A DNA stretch of 64,000 nt from a virus. This document shows, in pieces, positions 23,447 through 31,681 of this stretch. The notes under the pieces are model-generated. The model made no database searches, had not been told where the DNA came from, and saw only the letters and a program-made list of their open reading frames with translations. Both the position numbers and the translations under genes were made by a program. Numbering within the stretch: the stretch's first letter is position 1; every line of letters starts with the position of its first letter. The stretch is taken from the IMG/VR virus record IMGVR_UViG_3300025070_000019, positions 32,642 to 96,641 of that record; one strand, 5' to 3'.

Positions 23447-25936
23447 ATGTATATAACAGATATTGACGAGGTAGTTTCTTTACTAAGAGAGAAACTACCT
23501 GAGTATCTACAAATTAAACTTGGTAAGGATTTTGATCCTTACAAAAAATTTGTTTGTTTTGCTCATGATGATACTAATCCTAGTATGTCATTGAATCCTA
23601 AAACAGATAATCAAACAGTTAAATGTTTTAGTTGCGGTTATTACGGTGATATCTTTTCTGTAGCCAATCACTTTGACAACTTACCTACTAATGGTGCTGA
23701 ATGGCTCACTGTTACCATTCCATCTCTTTGCGACACCTTGGATATACCTTACTCTCCAGGTGCCCTCACACCGCAACAGAAAGAACGTATTTCTTTATAT
23801 AAATTAGCTGAAGATATTAGTAATATATTGGCTTCTCAAAAGATGAGTGAAAACAGCTATATTAAGGATCGCAATTGGATTCAACCTTATTTAGGTTTAG
23901 GTTCTATCGATCAAGAAGTTATTTTAGAGCAACTTCTTGATCTTGGCTGGTCTTCTTCATTTATTAATGATAGTTCGTTTATTAAAACTAAGTATCAATC
24001 TTTTTTTGGTAAAGATAAAATTACTTTCCCTATTAGAGATCATCTTAAAAGAACTATTGGTTTTATCTGTCGTAATGAATTATCAGAACAAGATAATACT
24101 ATACCTAAATACGTTAATACTCCAGAAAGCGATTTGTATAAAAAATCAAAAGCTCTTATGGGTATTGACGTGGCATACAGAGATGCAAAGAAGTATGGTC
24201 TATACATCGTAGAAGGCCCTGGTGACCTCATGCAGCTCTACCGTTTAGGTATTAAAAATGCTGTAGCTGTTTGTGGTACTGCATTTACTGAATCTCATTT
24301 ATTGTATTTAAAACAAATAGGTATTAAAAAGATTTACCTTTGTTTTGATTGGGACCAAGCAGGATTTGCTGCTACCCATCGTGTATTAGAAAATATACTT
24401 AAAGTTACTTCTGGTATCAATGCTTTTGTAGTAGAAGGTCCTGAAGGCTTTAAAGATCCTGATGAGTATTTATTTGACAAAGACGACGCTAGTCATTTTC
24501 ATAACTTAACACGTTTAACTGCCTTTCAATGGCAGTTAAACTCATTTGGTCAAAATGAAACGCCTGACTACATCTGTCAAAAAATGATACCTATTATTGC
24601 TTCTGAAGAAACAGCAGTCAAAAGAGATTTACTTGTAAAGGAGTTAGCTCAACATACTTCTGTATCTACGTCTTCTATTCATTCAGACGTTAACTCTATT
24701 AGAAATAATAGATTCTCAGAGCGTTTAGATAGAATTAAAACTGTATCTGAATCACATCTTAGATCTGTAATGGATGACCCTGATAATGTTAGGACTCATA
24801 TTGCTTCTTATGAACAGTCTTTAGATTACATTGAAAAAGAATTTAAAACAGATACTATTGGTATTAATTACCAAGTGTCACGTTTCGATGCTATGCAAGA
24901 ACTTAGAACACTTGCAGCAGATGATGAAAATTCAACATCTTTTAAAATGGACTATTTTAAAGATTTTTCTAATAATATGAATGGGGGTATGTCTTGGGCT
25001 AGTGGTGCACTTATGTATGTAGGTGGTCGTGCCAACTCAGGTAAGACTGCTACTTGTCTTATGATTGCTACTGATATTGCTATGAGTGATGAAAACGCTA
25101 CTGTTATTATTCACAGTACAGACGACTCATATGAACAAATCGAGCCACGTATTAAAACCAACATTTACAGAATGGCTTATCCTGATGGAGTTGCATTAAC
25201 TATTGGTATGGTAGTCCAACCTAATTTACACTTATCTGATATGCCTTATGAGTATACTAACGCTCATGAAGAAGCTAATCGTATATTTAAAGAGCTTATT
25301 GAAAAAGAACGTCTTGTTATTATCGATTCAGAAGATGGTGCTACATTATCTACACTAGAAAGAAATCTCAAACATTATCGTATGAGATTTCCTAATCGTA
25401 AAATTATGATGGTTTGTGACAATACTCACAATTATCTTGATTTTATGAATCTAGAACAATCTAGTAGAATGACAGCTATTTCTAATCAACAAAAGAATCT
25501 AACTGTTAAATATCATGCAGCTATGATTGCTACTGCTGAGTATCGTAAGAATATGCCAAAAGACAACTCTAAGTTGTCTTTACCTGTTGATGATGATCTA
25601 GCAGACGCAAGAGCTTTGATGTATAGACCTAACGTTATTTGGCATGTATACAATGATATGCATGATAGGAAACAACATGCCGAAATCTTTTGGCGTGATG
25701 AGGAAAATAATATGCGTCCTCGTTTATTATTACATTTTACAAAAAACAAAATTAGCGGATTTAAAGATAAACTTATTGTAGATCTTGATCCTTCTACTGT
25801 TTCTTTAAAACCTGTATCTGTTGATGATGCAACAAATGAAATACATCAATTTCAAGATTTAAAAGACTCTGGTCAAGTTAGATCTGATGGACGTAAAGTA
25901 ATATTTGTAGATAGTGAAGAATATAATGAAGAGTAA
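23447..25936 (+). CDS. Bifunctional primase-helicase (T7 gp4-like architecture)
   Basis: 829 residues from the ATG behind AAAGGA. The N-terminal zinc ribbon has VCFAHDDTNPSMSLN and VKCFSCGYYGDIFSV (C-x2-H, C-x2-C). The TOPRIM domain shows GLYIVEGPGDLMQLYRLG (Glu) and IYLCFDWDQAG (D-x-D). The C-terminal RecA-like helicase has Walker A VGGRANSGKTATCL near residue 525, then VIIHSTDDSYEQIEPRI and KIMMVCDNTHNYLDFMN (Walker B region). It would unwind DNA and lay primers for the DnaE polymerase encoded just upstream. It appears intact, in contrast to dnaE. Confidence 0.93.
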   Translation: MYITDIDEVVSLLREKLPEYLQIKLGKDFDPYKKFVCFAHDDTNPSMSLNPKTDNQTVKCFSCGYYGDIFSVANHFDNLPTNGAEWLTVTIPSLCDTLDIPYSPGALTPQQKERISLYKLAEDISNILASQKMSENSYIKDRNWIQPYLGLGSIDQEVILEQLLDLGWSSSFINDSSFIKTKYQSFFGKDKITFPIRDHLKRTIGFICRNELSEQDNTIPKYVNTPESDLYKKSKALMGIDVAYRDAKKYGLYIVEGPGDLMQLYRLGIKNAVAVCGTAFTESHLLYLKQIGIKKIYLCFDWDQAGFAATHRVLENILKVTSGINAFVVEGPEGFKDPDEYLFDKDDASHFHNLTRLTAFQWQLNSFGQNETPDYICQKMIPIIASEETAVKRDLLVKELAQHTSVSTSSIHSDVNSIRNNRFSERLDRIKTVSESHLRSVMDDPDNVRTHIASYEQSLDYIEKEFKTDTIGINYQVSRFDAMQELRTLAADDENSTSFKMDYFKDFSNNMNGGMSWASGALMYVGGRANSGKTATCLMIATDIAMSDENATVIIHSTDDSYEQIEPRIKTNIYRMAYPDGVALTIGMVVQPNLHLSDMPYEYTNAHEEANRIFKELIEKERLVIIDSEDGATLSTLERNLKHYRMRFPNRKIMMVCDNTHNYLDFMNLEQSSRMTAISNQQKNLTVKYHAAMIATAEYRKNMPKDNSKLSLPVDDDLADARALMYRPNVIWHVYNDMHDRKQHAEIFWRDEENNMRPRLLLHFTKNKISGFKDKLIVDLDPSTVSLKPVSVDDATNEIHQFQDLKDSGQVRSDGRKVIFVDSEEYNEE

Positions 25937-26306
25937 AGATTACACAGGTTATTTACAAAACTTTGATATTATTAATAAGTCTTGGGGATTTGAAAAAATC
26001 TTTATAAATACCGATTTATACTGTACAAAAGAATTAAATATTTATGAAGGTTGTTCTACTTCTAAACATTATCATAAAGTGAAGCATGAAACATTTTATG
26101 TAGTACAAGGTGTTGCAAATATATCTTTGTATAAAAAAGATGGAAGTTTAAAAGAAACTTGCACTTTAAATGAAAAAGAAAGTTTTTGTATACAACCTGA
26201 TACATTACATTCAATTGAAAATGTTAGTTTCGGTAAAACATTAATTTTGTTAGAATCTTCTACGCAAGATAAACAATCAGATAATATAAGGTTAAAAAAT
26301 GTCTAG
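25926..26306 (+). CDS. Cupin protein, probably sugar-phosphate isomerase-like
   Basis: 126 residues from the ATG overlapping the primase-helicase end (an in-frame GTG lies four codons earlier). Cupin motif 1 is textbook: G-x5-H-x-H-x4-E-x6-G in GCSTSKHYHKVKHETFYVVQ-G. Motif 2 is P-x3-H-x3-N in QPDTLHSIEN. The lead-in KSWGFEKIFINTDLYCTKEL recalls phosphomannose isomerase-type cupins. It could belong with the PfkB-like kinase, HAD and GT9 genes in modifying a surface sugar. Metal binding is very likely; the substrate is not known. Confidence 0.8.
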   Translation: MKSKDYTGYLQNFDIINKSWGFEKIFINTDLYCTKELNIYEGCSTSKHYHKVKHETFYVVQGVANISLYKKDGSLKETCTLNEKESFCIQPDTLHSIENVSFGKTLILLESSTQDKQSDNIRLKNV

Positions 26307-26586
26307 TGATAAAGATTTAGGTGTCTACCTACACAGTAAAAAAGTTTTCTATTACCTTGAAGCAGGCAATAGCTATATTGGTAATACAGTTGAAAGAGTA
26401 AGGAAAACTTTGATTCAAAGAGGCTATATTACTCCTGAAGTTGGAAATATTACTTCTGTAAATTATACTATATGTAGTATCAAAGAAGCTAAAATGAAAG
26501 ATTATGAAATGAAACCCATTTATCTTTCAAAACATATTCGTAAGCTTTACGAACAAACACAAGAATCTAAATCATCATTTAAATGA
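26299..26586 (+). CDS. Hypothetical protein
   Basis: 95 residues, overlapping the cupin gene by 8 nt. Mixed composition with a basic mid-section (NTVERVRKTLIQRGYITPEV) that could be a small winged-helix or DNA-binding fold; nothing diagnostic. Confidence 0.55.
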   Translation: MSSDKDLGVYLHSKKVFYYLEAGNSYIGNTVERVRKTLIQRGYITPEVGNITSVNYTICSIKEAKMKDYEMKPIYLSKHIRKLYEQTQESKSSFK

Positions 26587-26603
26587 TTTAAATAGGAGAT
26601 ATT

Positions 26604-26939
26604 ATGATTGAGCAAGTTTTAAAATTTTTAATTGCTTATAAAAAAGAACTTATTTATTTAGCTATTTTTTTAATAGGCTTTATTGCTGGAATTTCAATAT
26701 CTCCTACATGTGATAGAGATAGTATTTGTGAAGACGACATTAACGCTAAGAAAGCTGCTATCAAACAGCTAAATAAAAGACAAGCAGAACATATAGAAGA
26801 TCTTCGTAACAAAGAAGATTCTATGAAAAAAAAATGTGACAAAACTGTTGCTAAAGCATTAAAAGACAATAATATAAATTCTAGTGAGCTAGATTGTTTA
26901 ATTTGTGGAGGTATATTACAACAATGTATAAAAAAATAA
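26604..26939 (+). CDS. Small membrane protein with cytoplasmic or periplasmic coiled coil
   Basis: 111 residues, start behind AGGAGA. One transmembrane helix at residues 16-33 (LIYLAIFLIGFIAGISI), then a charged helical domain with Cys residues (CDRDSICEDD, KKKCDK, LDCLICGG). The stop overlaps the next gene, whose product has a signal peptide. An inner-membrane plus secreted pair with coiled coils is the layout of lysis spanins, but no family signature is seen. Confidence 0.6.
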   Translation: MIEQVLKFLIAYKKELIYLAIFLIGFIAGISISPTCDRDSICEDDINAKKAAIKQLNKRQAEHIEDLRNKEDSMKKKCDKTVAKALKDNNINSSELDCLICGGILQQCIKK

Positions 26940-27409
26940 TATTTTTATTATTATCTTTATTTAGTTTATCTGTTAGTGCTGAAGGATTTAATTTAGGATT
27001 AAATCCTTCTACTTGGCAACCTCATTTTTTTGAATATGAATTAACTTCTACTTTTAAAATTGATAAGGTCGTTTATTTAAAACAAACAGTTCCTGCTCCA
27101 TTTGAAGGAATACTGTTGTATAAAGCTGATTTAGAAGACATTAAAACAGAAATGAATCGTATATCTAATAATGAAACAGATTGCATAGATGAACAACGTT
27201 TAATTTGCGATAAATTAATAGACACAATAAATGACGATTGTTTATCTTATAATGATCAACTTATAAAAGATAAAAAAGAACTTATAAAGAAGCTTAATTT
27301 AAAAACTAGTCAATATAAAAAACTACAATTTAAAACTACAGTTGCACTTGTAATCAGTGGCGTAATTGTAACAGCTTTAACAACATCGTTAGTTTATGGA
27401 ACGTTATAA
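26924..27409 (+). CDS. Exported membrane-anchored coiled-coil protein
   Basis: 161 residues from ATG 26924, chosen because it gives a clean signal peptide, MYKKIIFLLLSLFSLSVSA-EG; an upstream in-frame ATG adds ten residues and spoils it. VPAPFEGILLYKADLEDIKTE is a segment I associate with phage envelope proteins of the spanin/Rz neighbourhood. A helical linker and a C-terminal transmembrane segment (TTVALVISGVIVTALTTSLVY) follow. Probably acts at the envelope in lysis, together with the overlapping upstream gene. No endolysin is recognised in the window. Confidence 0.6.
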   Translation: MYKKIIFLLLSLFSLSVSAEGFNLGLNPSTWQPHFFEYELTSTFKIDKVVYLKQTVPAPFEGILLYKADLEDIKTEMNRISNNETDCIDEQRLICDKLIDTINDDCLSYNDQLIKDKKELIKKLNLKTSQYKKLQFKTTVALVISGVIVTALTTSLVYGTL

Positions 27410-28157
27410 CGAAGATGAAGTAATTACAATCTCTTATTGCAATTACTTACATTATTTAGGCGGTAATATTAACAAGCTTTCTATAGCTCAATGTTTATTT
27501 AAAGATTTAATTTTAAAGTTAAATTATTTAATTTTAAAAAAAGAATTAAAAGATATAGATTTATTTTTAAATAACTATTTAAAAACTTTAATTAAAAAAT
27601 ACTACTCAGATATAAACACAATTGATGATTTAGGTTATTTACACTCTTTTTATAGTCAATTGTTTTTTAAGTATATTGACTTATTTCCAACAGAAAAATA
27701 TATGCCTGGTTTTGTAGATTACAAACCTGTAGTAAAAATGGATGATATTGAATTAAAATTAAATTTAGATCTTATTTTAATACAACAAAATAAAGACGCA
27801 TACTATCATCTTATATGTTTTGCAAAAGATTTAGATGAATTTAATATAAAAAATAACCCATTGAATTACTTTAAATTAAAGATATTAAGAAAAATACATA
27901 CTAAACAAAAACGTAGAAGAGAACCAGTTAAGATGCATTTCTTATATATTCCTACTCCTACATTTAGAAATCGCAATCAACGCGACTATAGATTAAAACA
28001 TATAACAATAGACCTAGAAGATTACAAAGAAGTAAATACGGATAATTTTAAATCTTTATTTAAAGATTACAAAAAAAGAAAACCTAAACCTAGATTTTAC
28101 TGTAATGAAAAAAACTGTATAAAAAGAAAGGAGTGCTTAAATGCCAACTTACGGTGA
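27396..28157 (+). CDS. Degenerate Cas4/RecB-like nuclease-fold protein
   Basis: 253 residues, overlapping its neighbours on both sides. The order helical domain, LNLDLILIQQNK, YHLICFAKD, then a C-terminal Cys group FYCNEKNCIKRKEC resembles a Cas4-type PD-(D/E)XK protein with an Fe-S region. The Asp is present, but the E-x-K position reads F-A-K, so the catalytic Glu seems lost. It may be an inactive structural partner of the intact nuclease at 20659-21690, or a diverged family member. Confidence 0.5.
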   Translation: MERYNEDEVITISYCNYLHYLGGNINKLSIAQCLFKDLILKLNYLILKKELKDIDLFLNNYLKTLIKKYYSDINTIDDLGYLHSFYSQLFFKYIDLFPTEKYMPGFVDYKPVVKMDDIELKLNLDLILIQQNKDAYYHLICFAKDLDEFNIKNNPLNYFKLKILRKIHTKQKRRREPVKMHFLYIPTPTFRNRNQRDYRLKHITIDLEDYKEVNTDNFKSLFKDYKKRKPKPRFYCNEKNCIKRKECLNANLR

Positions 28158-28440
28158 TTTTGTACTAGCATCTAAGATAAGAATAAATCTTCCATCAGAC
28201 TTATTCTATGGTGGACCTTGGACTCATTTAGCAACTGTAAAAAGAAGTTTATGTGAATATGTAGCTTTATTACATGAACCGAGCCAAAAGATATATATAG
28301 AACAAATAAGTGCTACTGGTCATTTTCATCACATAGAAGACGATTCTTTATGGACTGCACTTGTGCAATTTCTTGTATCGAAAGGTGTATTAGGTTTCAA
28401 TAAAGATGAAGAGATTGTTGTAGGTAATTTTGAAAAGTAG
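28141..28440 (+). CDS. Hypothetical protein
   Basis: 99 residues, start behind AAAGGAG inside the end of the previous gene. It has a His-rich turn (TGHFHHIEDDSLW) and a GGPWTHLATVKRS segment. No family recognised. Overlaps on both sides suggest an operon with the two nuclease-like genes. Confidence 0.6.
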   Translation: MPTYGDFVLASKIRINLPSDLFYGGPWTHLATVKRSLCEYVALLHEPSQKIYIEQISATGHFHHIEDDSLWTALVQFLVSKGVLGFNKDEEIVVGNFEK

Positions 28441-28849
28441 AAGTGTACTTAAGAATCAATTCTTTTATTATGAAAATGCTTCTAATTTCCATAATAAAGT
28501 ACGTGACATATTTGCAAACGATTCTTTCTTTAGGCAATTTGGTTGCTATCAAGAAGTACCTTTATCATTTCTTGTAGATGATTATCCTAATAATAAAGAT
28601 GCTGTTGATTGGTGGATAGATGAGTTTGGAGTAATTATAGAATTACATGGCAGACAACATTATCACTCTACATCTTTTACAAAAGATATAAGCTATGAAG
28701 AAAAACAGAAAAACTTTTTTAACATTAAGTATAGAGATAATCGAAAGAAAACATTTTTATTAGATGCAGATTACAAATACATAGAAATTTCTTATAAAGA
28801 AATTGGTAAAATAACTTCTGAATATTTAAAACAATTAATATTAAATTGA
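28430..28849 (+). CDS. Vsr/DUF559-like PD-(D/E)XK endonuclease with TTG start
   Basis: 139 residues. The core VDWWIDEFGVIIELHGRQHYH followed by YRDNRKKTFLLDADYKYIEIS has the outline of Vsr-type and related phage nucleases (Asp strand, I-I-E-x-x-G-x-x-H, then D-x-x-K and a buried strand). The frame begins at TTG 28430; no in-frame ATG precedes the conserved part, so the TTG seems genuine. It may be a repair or host-DNA nuclease, or a free-standing homing endonuclease of the Vsr-like kind that has been reported beside fractured phage genes and split inteins. Confidence 0.7.
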   Translation: MKSRSVLKNQFFYYENASNFHNKVRDIFANDSFFRQFGCYQEVPLSFLVDDYPNNKDAVDWWIDEFGVIIELHGRQHYHSTSFTKDISYEEKQKNFFNIKYRDNRKKTFLLDADYKYIEISYKEIGKITSEYLKQLILN

Positions 28850-28856
28850 GGTTATC

Positions 28857-29492
28857 ATGAATAAAGAAGAACTAATTCAAATGTTATTTGCACTTGAGGA
28901 ACAAGAAAAGATCAACACTGTATGGGAACCAAACTCAATATTGTTTTATGGACCTGATAGCCGCGTTATCAGTTTCAATCAAGACGTAAATGCTCAATCA
29001 GCTACTTCTTTAATATCACAGCTTTATCATTTAAACCATTTAGATACAGAAGATACAATTGGTATACATTTAAATACACCTGGTGGAAACTTAACAGACG
29101 CTTTAGCTATATATGATTGTATAACTCAATTACCTAACCCTGTTATTATTCAAGCTACAGGTTTATGTGCTTCTGCTGGTTTGATTATATTAAGTGCTGC
29201 TGATTATAGAATAGCTACACCTAATTGTAGTTTCTTTTACCATGAGCCTGTAGTAGATGGTTCAGCTATTACTTCTTCTAGCGAGATGAATGAGTTTGCA
29301 TCTCACTATGCAAACTCAAAAGTAATTGCAGATAGACTTATACAAAGAAAAGCTAAAATTAAAAAAAGCATTTGGAACAAATATTTTGAAGGTAAAACTT
29401 CTTATTGGTTTGACACTCAAAAAGCATTAGAATATAACATAATAGATAAAATTAGTGAATCAGATAAAATTGATTTTAAAATAAAAACATAA
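28857..29492 (+). CDS. clpP: ClpP-like serine protease
   Basis: 211 residues. ClpP/crotonase-fold marks: IGIHLNTPGGNLTDALAIYD (oxyanion GG loop), QATGLCASAGLIILSAAD with the catalytic Ser in A-S-A-G, and CSFFYHEP with the catalytic His. The Asp is likely in the YNIIDKI region. Length fits a single ClpP domain. In phages such proteins may mature the prohead or remodel host proteolysis. No Clp ATPase is visible here, so it may use the host's. There is no signal peptide, so it is cytoplasmic. Confidence 0.87.
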   Translation: MNKEELIQMLFALEEQEKINTVWEPNSILFYGPDSRVISFNQDVNAQSATSLISQLYHLNHLDTEDTIGIHLNTPGGNLTDALAIYDCITQLPNPVIIQATGLCASAGLIILSAADYRIATPNCSFFYHEPVVDGSAITSSSEMNEFASHYANSKVIADRLIQRKAKIKKSIWNKYFEGKTSYWFDTQKALEYNIIDKISESDKIDFKIKT

Positions 29493-29508
29493 TTGTAAAG
29501 GATTTATT

Positions 29509-29859
29509 ATGGCTTCAAGAGGTCGAGGAGCAAGAACAAAAGGTGCTGCTTTTGAAAGAGAGTTAGCTAAGTATTTTACAGAAAATACTAAACTAACAGC
29601 CAAACGAGGGATTGGTCAAACTAGATCAGGTGGTTCTGAAGTATCCGATGTTGATATGCCTATACTTCATATAGAAGCTAAAAGACATAAAAGATGCAAT
29701 ATAAAAGCTGCACTTAGACAAGCTATTGATGATGCTAATGTAAATGGCAAAATACCAGTTGCTATAACTAGAGACGATAGAGCTGATATTTTAGTAACTA
29801 TGCGTTTAGATGATTGGATAGATCTATTCAATGCTTATCTTGTCAAAAAGAAAAAATGA
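29509..29859 (+). CDS. Hjc-like Holliday junction resolvase (PD-(D/E)XK)
   Basis: 116 residues, start behind AAAGGA. The layout KGAAFERELAKYFTE (Glu), RSGGSEVSDVDMP (Asp) and LHIEAKRHKR (E-x-K), then ALRQAIDDA...PVAITRDDRADILVTM, is that of small resolvase-type nucleases such as archaeal Hjc and phage relatives. It would cut branched DNA before packaging. It works naturally with the RecA-family protein and primase-helicase in the same region. Its stop overlaps the next start (ATGA). Confidence 0.82.
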   Translation: MASRGRGARTKGAAFERELAKYFTENTKLTAKRGIGQTRSGGSEVSDVDMPILHIEAKRHKRCNIKAALRQAIDDANVNGKIPVAITRDDRADILVTMRLDDWIDLFNAYLVKKKK

Positions 29860-30590
29860 TAATAAAACCAAAAAAGAAATCATTATATATAACTGTTGAC
29901 TATAATGATTTTGTTTTGCATTATCATAATATCTTTACTTTAAATTCTCAGAGTAAAGTCAAGTCGAGTTACATTTCAAAAAAGGAGTCTATTGCTTTTA
30001 TCCTTATAGCAGTGGATTCCTTTTTTGATTTTATAACTAACTTATTTAATGCAAAACAATATAACAAAAATATAACTTTATATACTTTATTAAAATTATT
30101 AGAAAAAGATGATCGTCCAATTGCAACTTTAAATTGGAAGTTAAAGAAGTACAAAAACTACCTTTTGCAAAATGATCTTTCTTTCAAAGATCATTTAGTT
30201 GAAGCATTTTTAATGCATTTAAATAAAGTACATAAAAGAAAACCTAAGTATAAAAAAAATTACAGATTGTTTTATTTTATTACTTGTGAAATTAAAACTT
30301 TTTTATTTAAAATAATTAGAAAAATCATTTATAAATCTAAAAGAGATTTTTTAACTAATCAATCCTATTATTATTATAATAATAAATGCTTTGACATATT
30401 TATAGATAGTGGTTATTTATCTATTATAGAAAAAGAAAATCCTTTTTTATTTTATCTGTATATTAAATACACAGAAGATTACTATGATAAAAAAGATTTT
30501 TATAAATTTCTAAATAATATTAGTAATAACTCTAATTATCATAAAGAGGACTTATGTCAATTGATAAAAAAACTGCCATACAGCAATTAG
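29856..30590 (+). CDS. Hypothetical Lys/Tyr/Phe-rich protein
   Basis: 244 residues from ATG 29856, coupled to the resolvase gene. Extremely rich in Lys, Tyr, Phe and Asn. The middle (DHLVEAFLMHLNKVHKRKPK, then KNYRLFYFITCEIKTFLF) faintly recalls sigma-70 region 2, and the C-terminus is helical. A diverged late sigma factor is conceivable but not supported by a clear motif. It carries two strong hairpins (29976-30028 and 30170-30196). Confidence 0.6.
   Translation: MIIKPKKKSLYITVDYNDFVLHYHNIFTLNSQSKVKSSYISKKESIAFILIAVDSFFDFITNLFNAKQYNKNITLYTLLKLLEKDDRPIATLNWKLKKYKNYLLQNDLSFKDHLVEAFLMHLNKVHKRKPKYKKNYRLFYFITCEIKTFLFKIIRKIIYKSKRDFLTNQSYYYYNNKCFDIFIDSGYLSIIEKENPFLFYLYIKYTEDYYDKKDFYKFLNNISNNSNYHKEDLCQLIKKLPYSN
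29976..30028. repeat. 20-bp hairpin with three wobble pairs in the 244-residue gene
   Basis: Arms 29976-29995 and 30009-30028, 13-nt loop; 17 Watson-Crick and 3 G-U pairs in the mRNA sense. The longest stem in the window. Confidence 0.88.
30170..30196. repeat. 11-bp perfect hairpin
   Basis: AAATGATCTTT / AAAGATCATTT with a 5-nt loop, in the same gene. Confidence 0.85.
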
Positions 30591-31051
30591 GCACAAATAG
30601 TAATGTATCTAATCAATACAGTTTAGTTAAAAAACTATCTGGACCTAAAATAAATAAAACAGTAAAAATGGTTATACCTGCTGGTAGAAATTTAACAGAA
30701 TTAATTAGTAGAGAAAAATTGCCTCAAGCAATCTTTACTTGGTTAAGAAGAGTTCGCCATTTTAAAAATGTAACAATTAGTTTTGTTGATGATATCTCCA
30801 ATAGAGATTATCACGAAACTACAGTTGTAGATTTTAATACTAATAATAGACTTCCTGAATGGGAACTCCAAGGCAAAAAATGGTTAGCAGAAAGAACTGC
30901 AGAAGTACTTGCAATGGAGAACATACTTGCTGTTAGAATAGATAAACAAGGTATCCACGCGATTTTAGATATGAAACAATCTTTTAATTCTGAAAGTGAA
31001 AATTGGGAACCACATTTATTATTTACACCTCACAAACCTACAGGATTTTAA
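30554..31051 (+). CDS. Hypothetical protein
   Basis: 165 residues, start behind AGAGGA inside the previous gene. Contains a basic region (FTWLRRVRHFKN) and KKWLAERTAEVLAMENILAVRID. Ends with a Pro/His tail (EPHLLFTPHKPTGF). No family recognised. Confidence 0.62.
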   Translation: MSIDKKTAIQQLGTNSNVSNQYSLVKKLSGPKINKTVKMVIPAGRNLTELISREKLPQAIFTWLRRVRHFKNVTISFVDDISNRDYHETTVVDFNTNNRLPEWELQGKKWLAERTAEVLAMENILAVRIDKQGIHAILDMKQSFNSESENWEPHLLFTPHKPTGF

Positions 31052-31053
31052 TT

Positions 31054-31320
31054 ATGAGTTTATTTAAAGAAAGACAACAAACTAGTAAAAGAATTATTGC
31101 ATTAGAAAATCAAATTCTTGCTCTTAAACAAGAATTAGCTAATCAATCTTCACAACCAGTTGCTTCATGTGATAAATGTGAAAGTGAAAAGTTATTATTA
31201 GACTCTCAGCTTAAAGATCTTAAAGCTGAACTTAAGAAAGTTAAATCTGATTTAACTCGCAGTAAAAATAAAATCACTAAATTGCAAGATCAACTTTCTT
31301 CATCGCAAAGTGAAGAATAA
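31054..31320 (+). CDS. Coiled-coil protein with a CxxC pair
   Basis: 88 residues from ATG 31054, 2 nt after the previous stop; longer in-frame starts lie inside that gene. Two heptad-rich helices flank ASCDKCES. Low-complexity, charged C-terminus. Its last base overlaps the next ATG. Confidence 0.62.
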   Translation: MSLFKERQQTSKRIIALENQILALKQELANQSSQPVASCDKCESEKLLLDSQLKDLKAELKKVKSDLTRSKNKITKLQDQLSSSQSEE

Positions 31321-31457
31321 TGTGTAATTGTAAAAAAGATAAAAAATCTGATTTACAAAAACGCATAGAAAAAATGAGAAAAGAAATTGCAGATTTAGAA
31401 TCTAAATTAGGTTTAGATTCTAATAAAAAAGATTTTAATCCTTATTTTAAAGATTAA
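31320..31457 (+). CDS. 45-residue coiled-coil protein at the strand switch
   Basis: ATG at 31320 overlaps the previous stop. The product is MCNCKKDKKSDLQKRIEKMR followed by KEIADLESKLGLDSNKKDF and NPYFKD. It has a C-x-C pair and one leucine-zipper-like helix, echoing the preceding gene. A perfect 12-bp hairpin (31395-31423) covers its second half. Its stop overlaps by 4 nt the stop of the convergent gene on the other strand. Confidence 0.55.
   Translation: MCNCKKDKKSDLQKRIEKMRKEIADLESKLGLDSNKKDFNPYFKD
31395..31423. repeat. 12-bp perfect hairpin near the strand switch
   Basis: TTAGAATCTAAA / TTTAGATTCTAA with a 5-nt loop. No T-run follows on either strand, so it is not a standard terminator. 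Confidence 0.85.
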
Positions 31458-31681
31458 TCAATATCTGGAATATCTTCTAAAATTGAAACTCTACGTTCTA
31501 ATGAATTTAAAGTTTCATGCATTGCTTGTAACTCAGTAGAAATTGCAGTTAACAGTTCTTGTACTTGTGTAAGTGACACCATTTGATTCTGTGCCGTAAA
31601 AAGATCTCGAACTCTTTCTTCAAGATTCGAGATTCTACGTACTGTTAATGCATCAAATTGATTATTTAATTCAATAGCCAT
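31454..31681 (-). CDS. Small coiled-coil protein
   Basis: 75 residues, nearly all predicted coiled coil (RISNLEERVRDLF, LLTAISTELQAMHETLNSLERRVSILED). Last gene of the minus-strand block, starting at the stop of the HAD fusion. It could pair with the coiled-coil tail of that protein, or assist lysis or tail assembly; no direct evidence. Confidence 0.6.
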   Translation of the reverse strand: MAIELNNQFDALTVRRISNLEERVRDLFTAQNQMVSLTQVQELLTAISTELQAMHETLNSLERRVSILEDIPDID

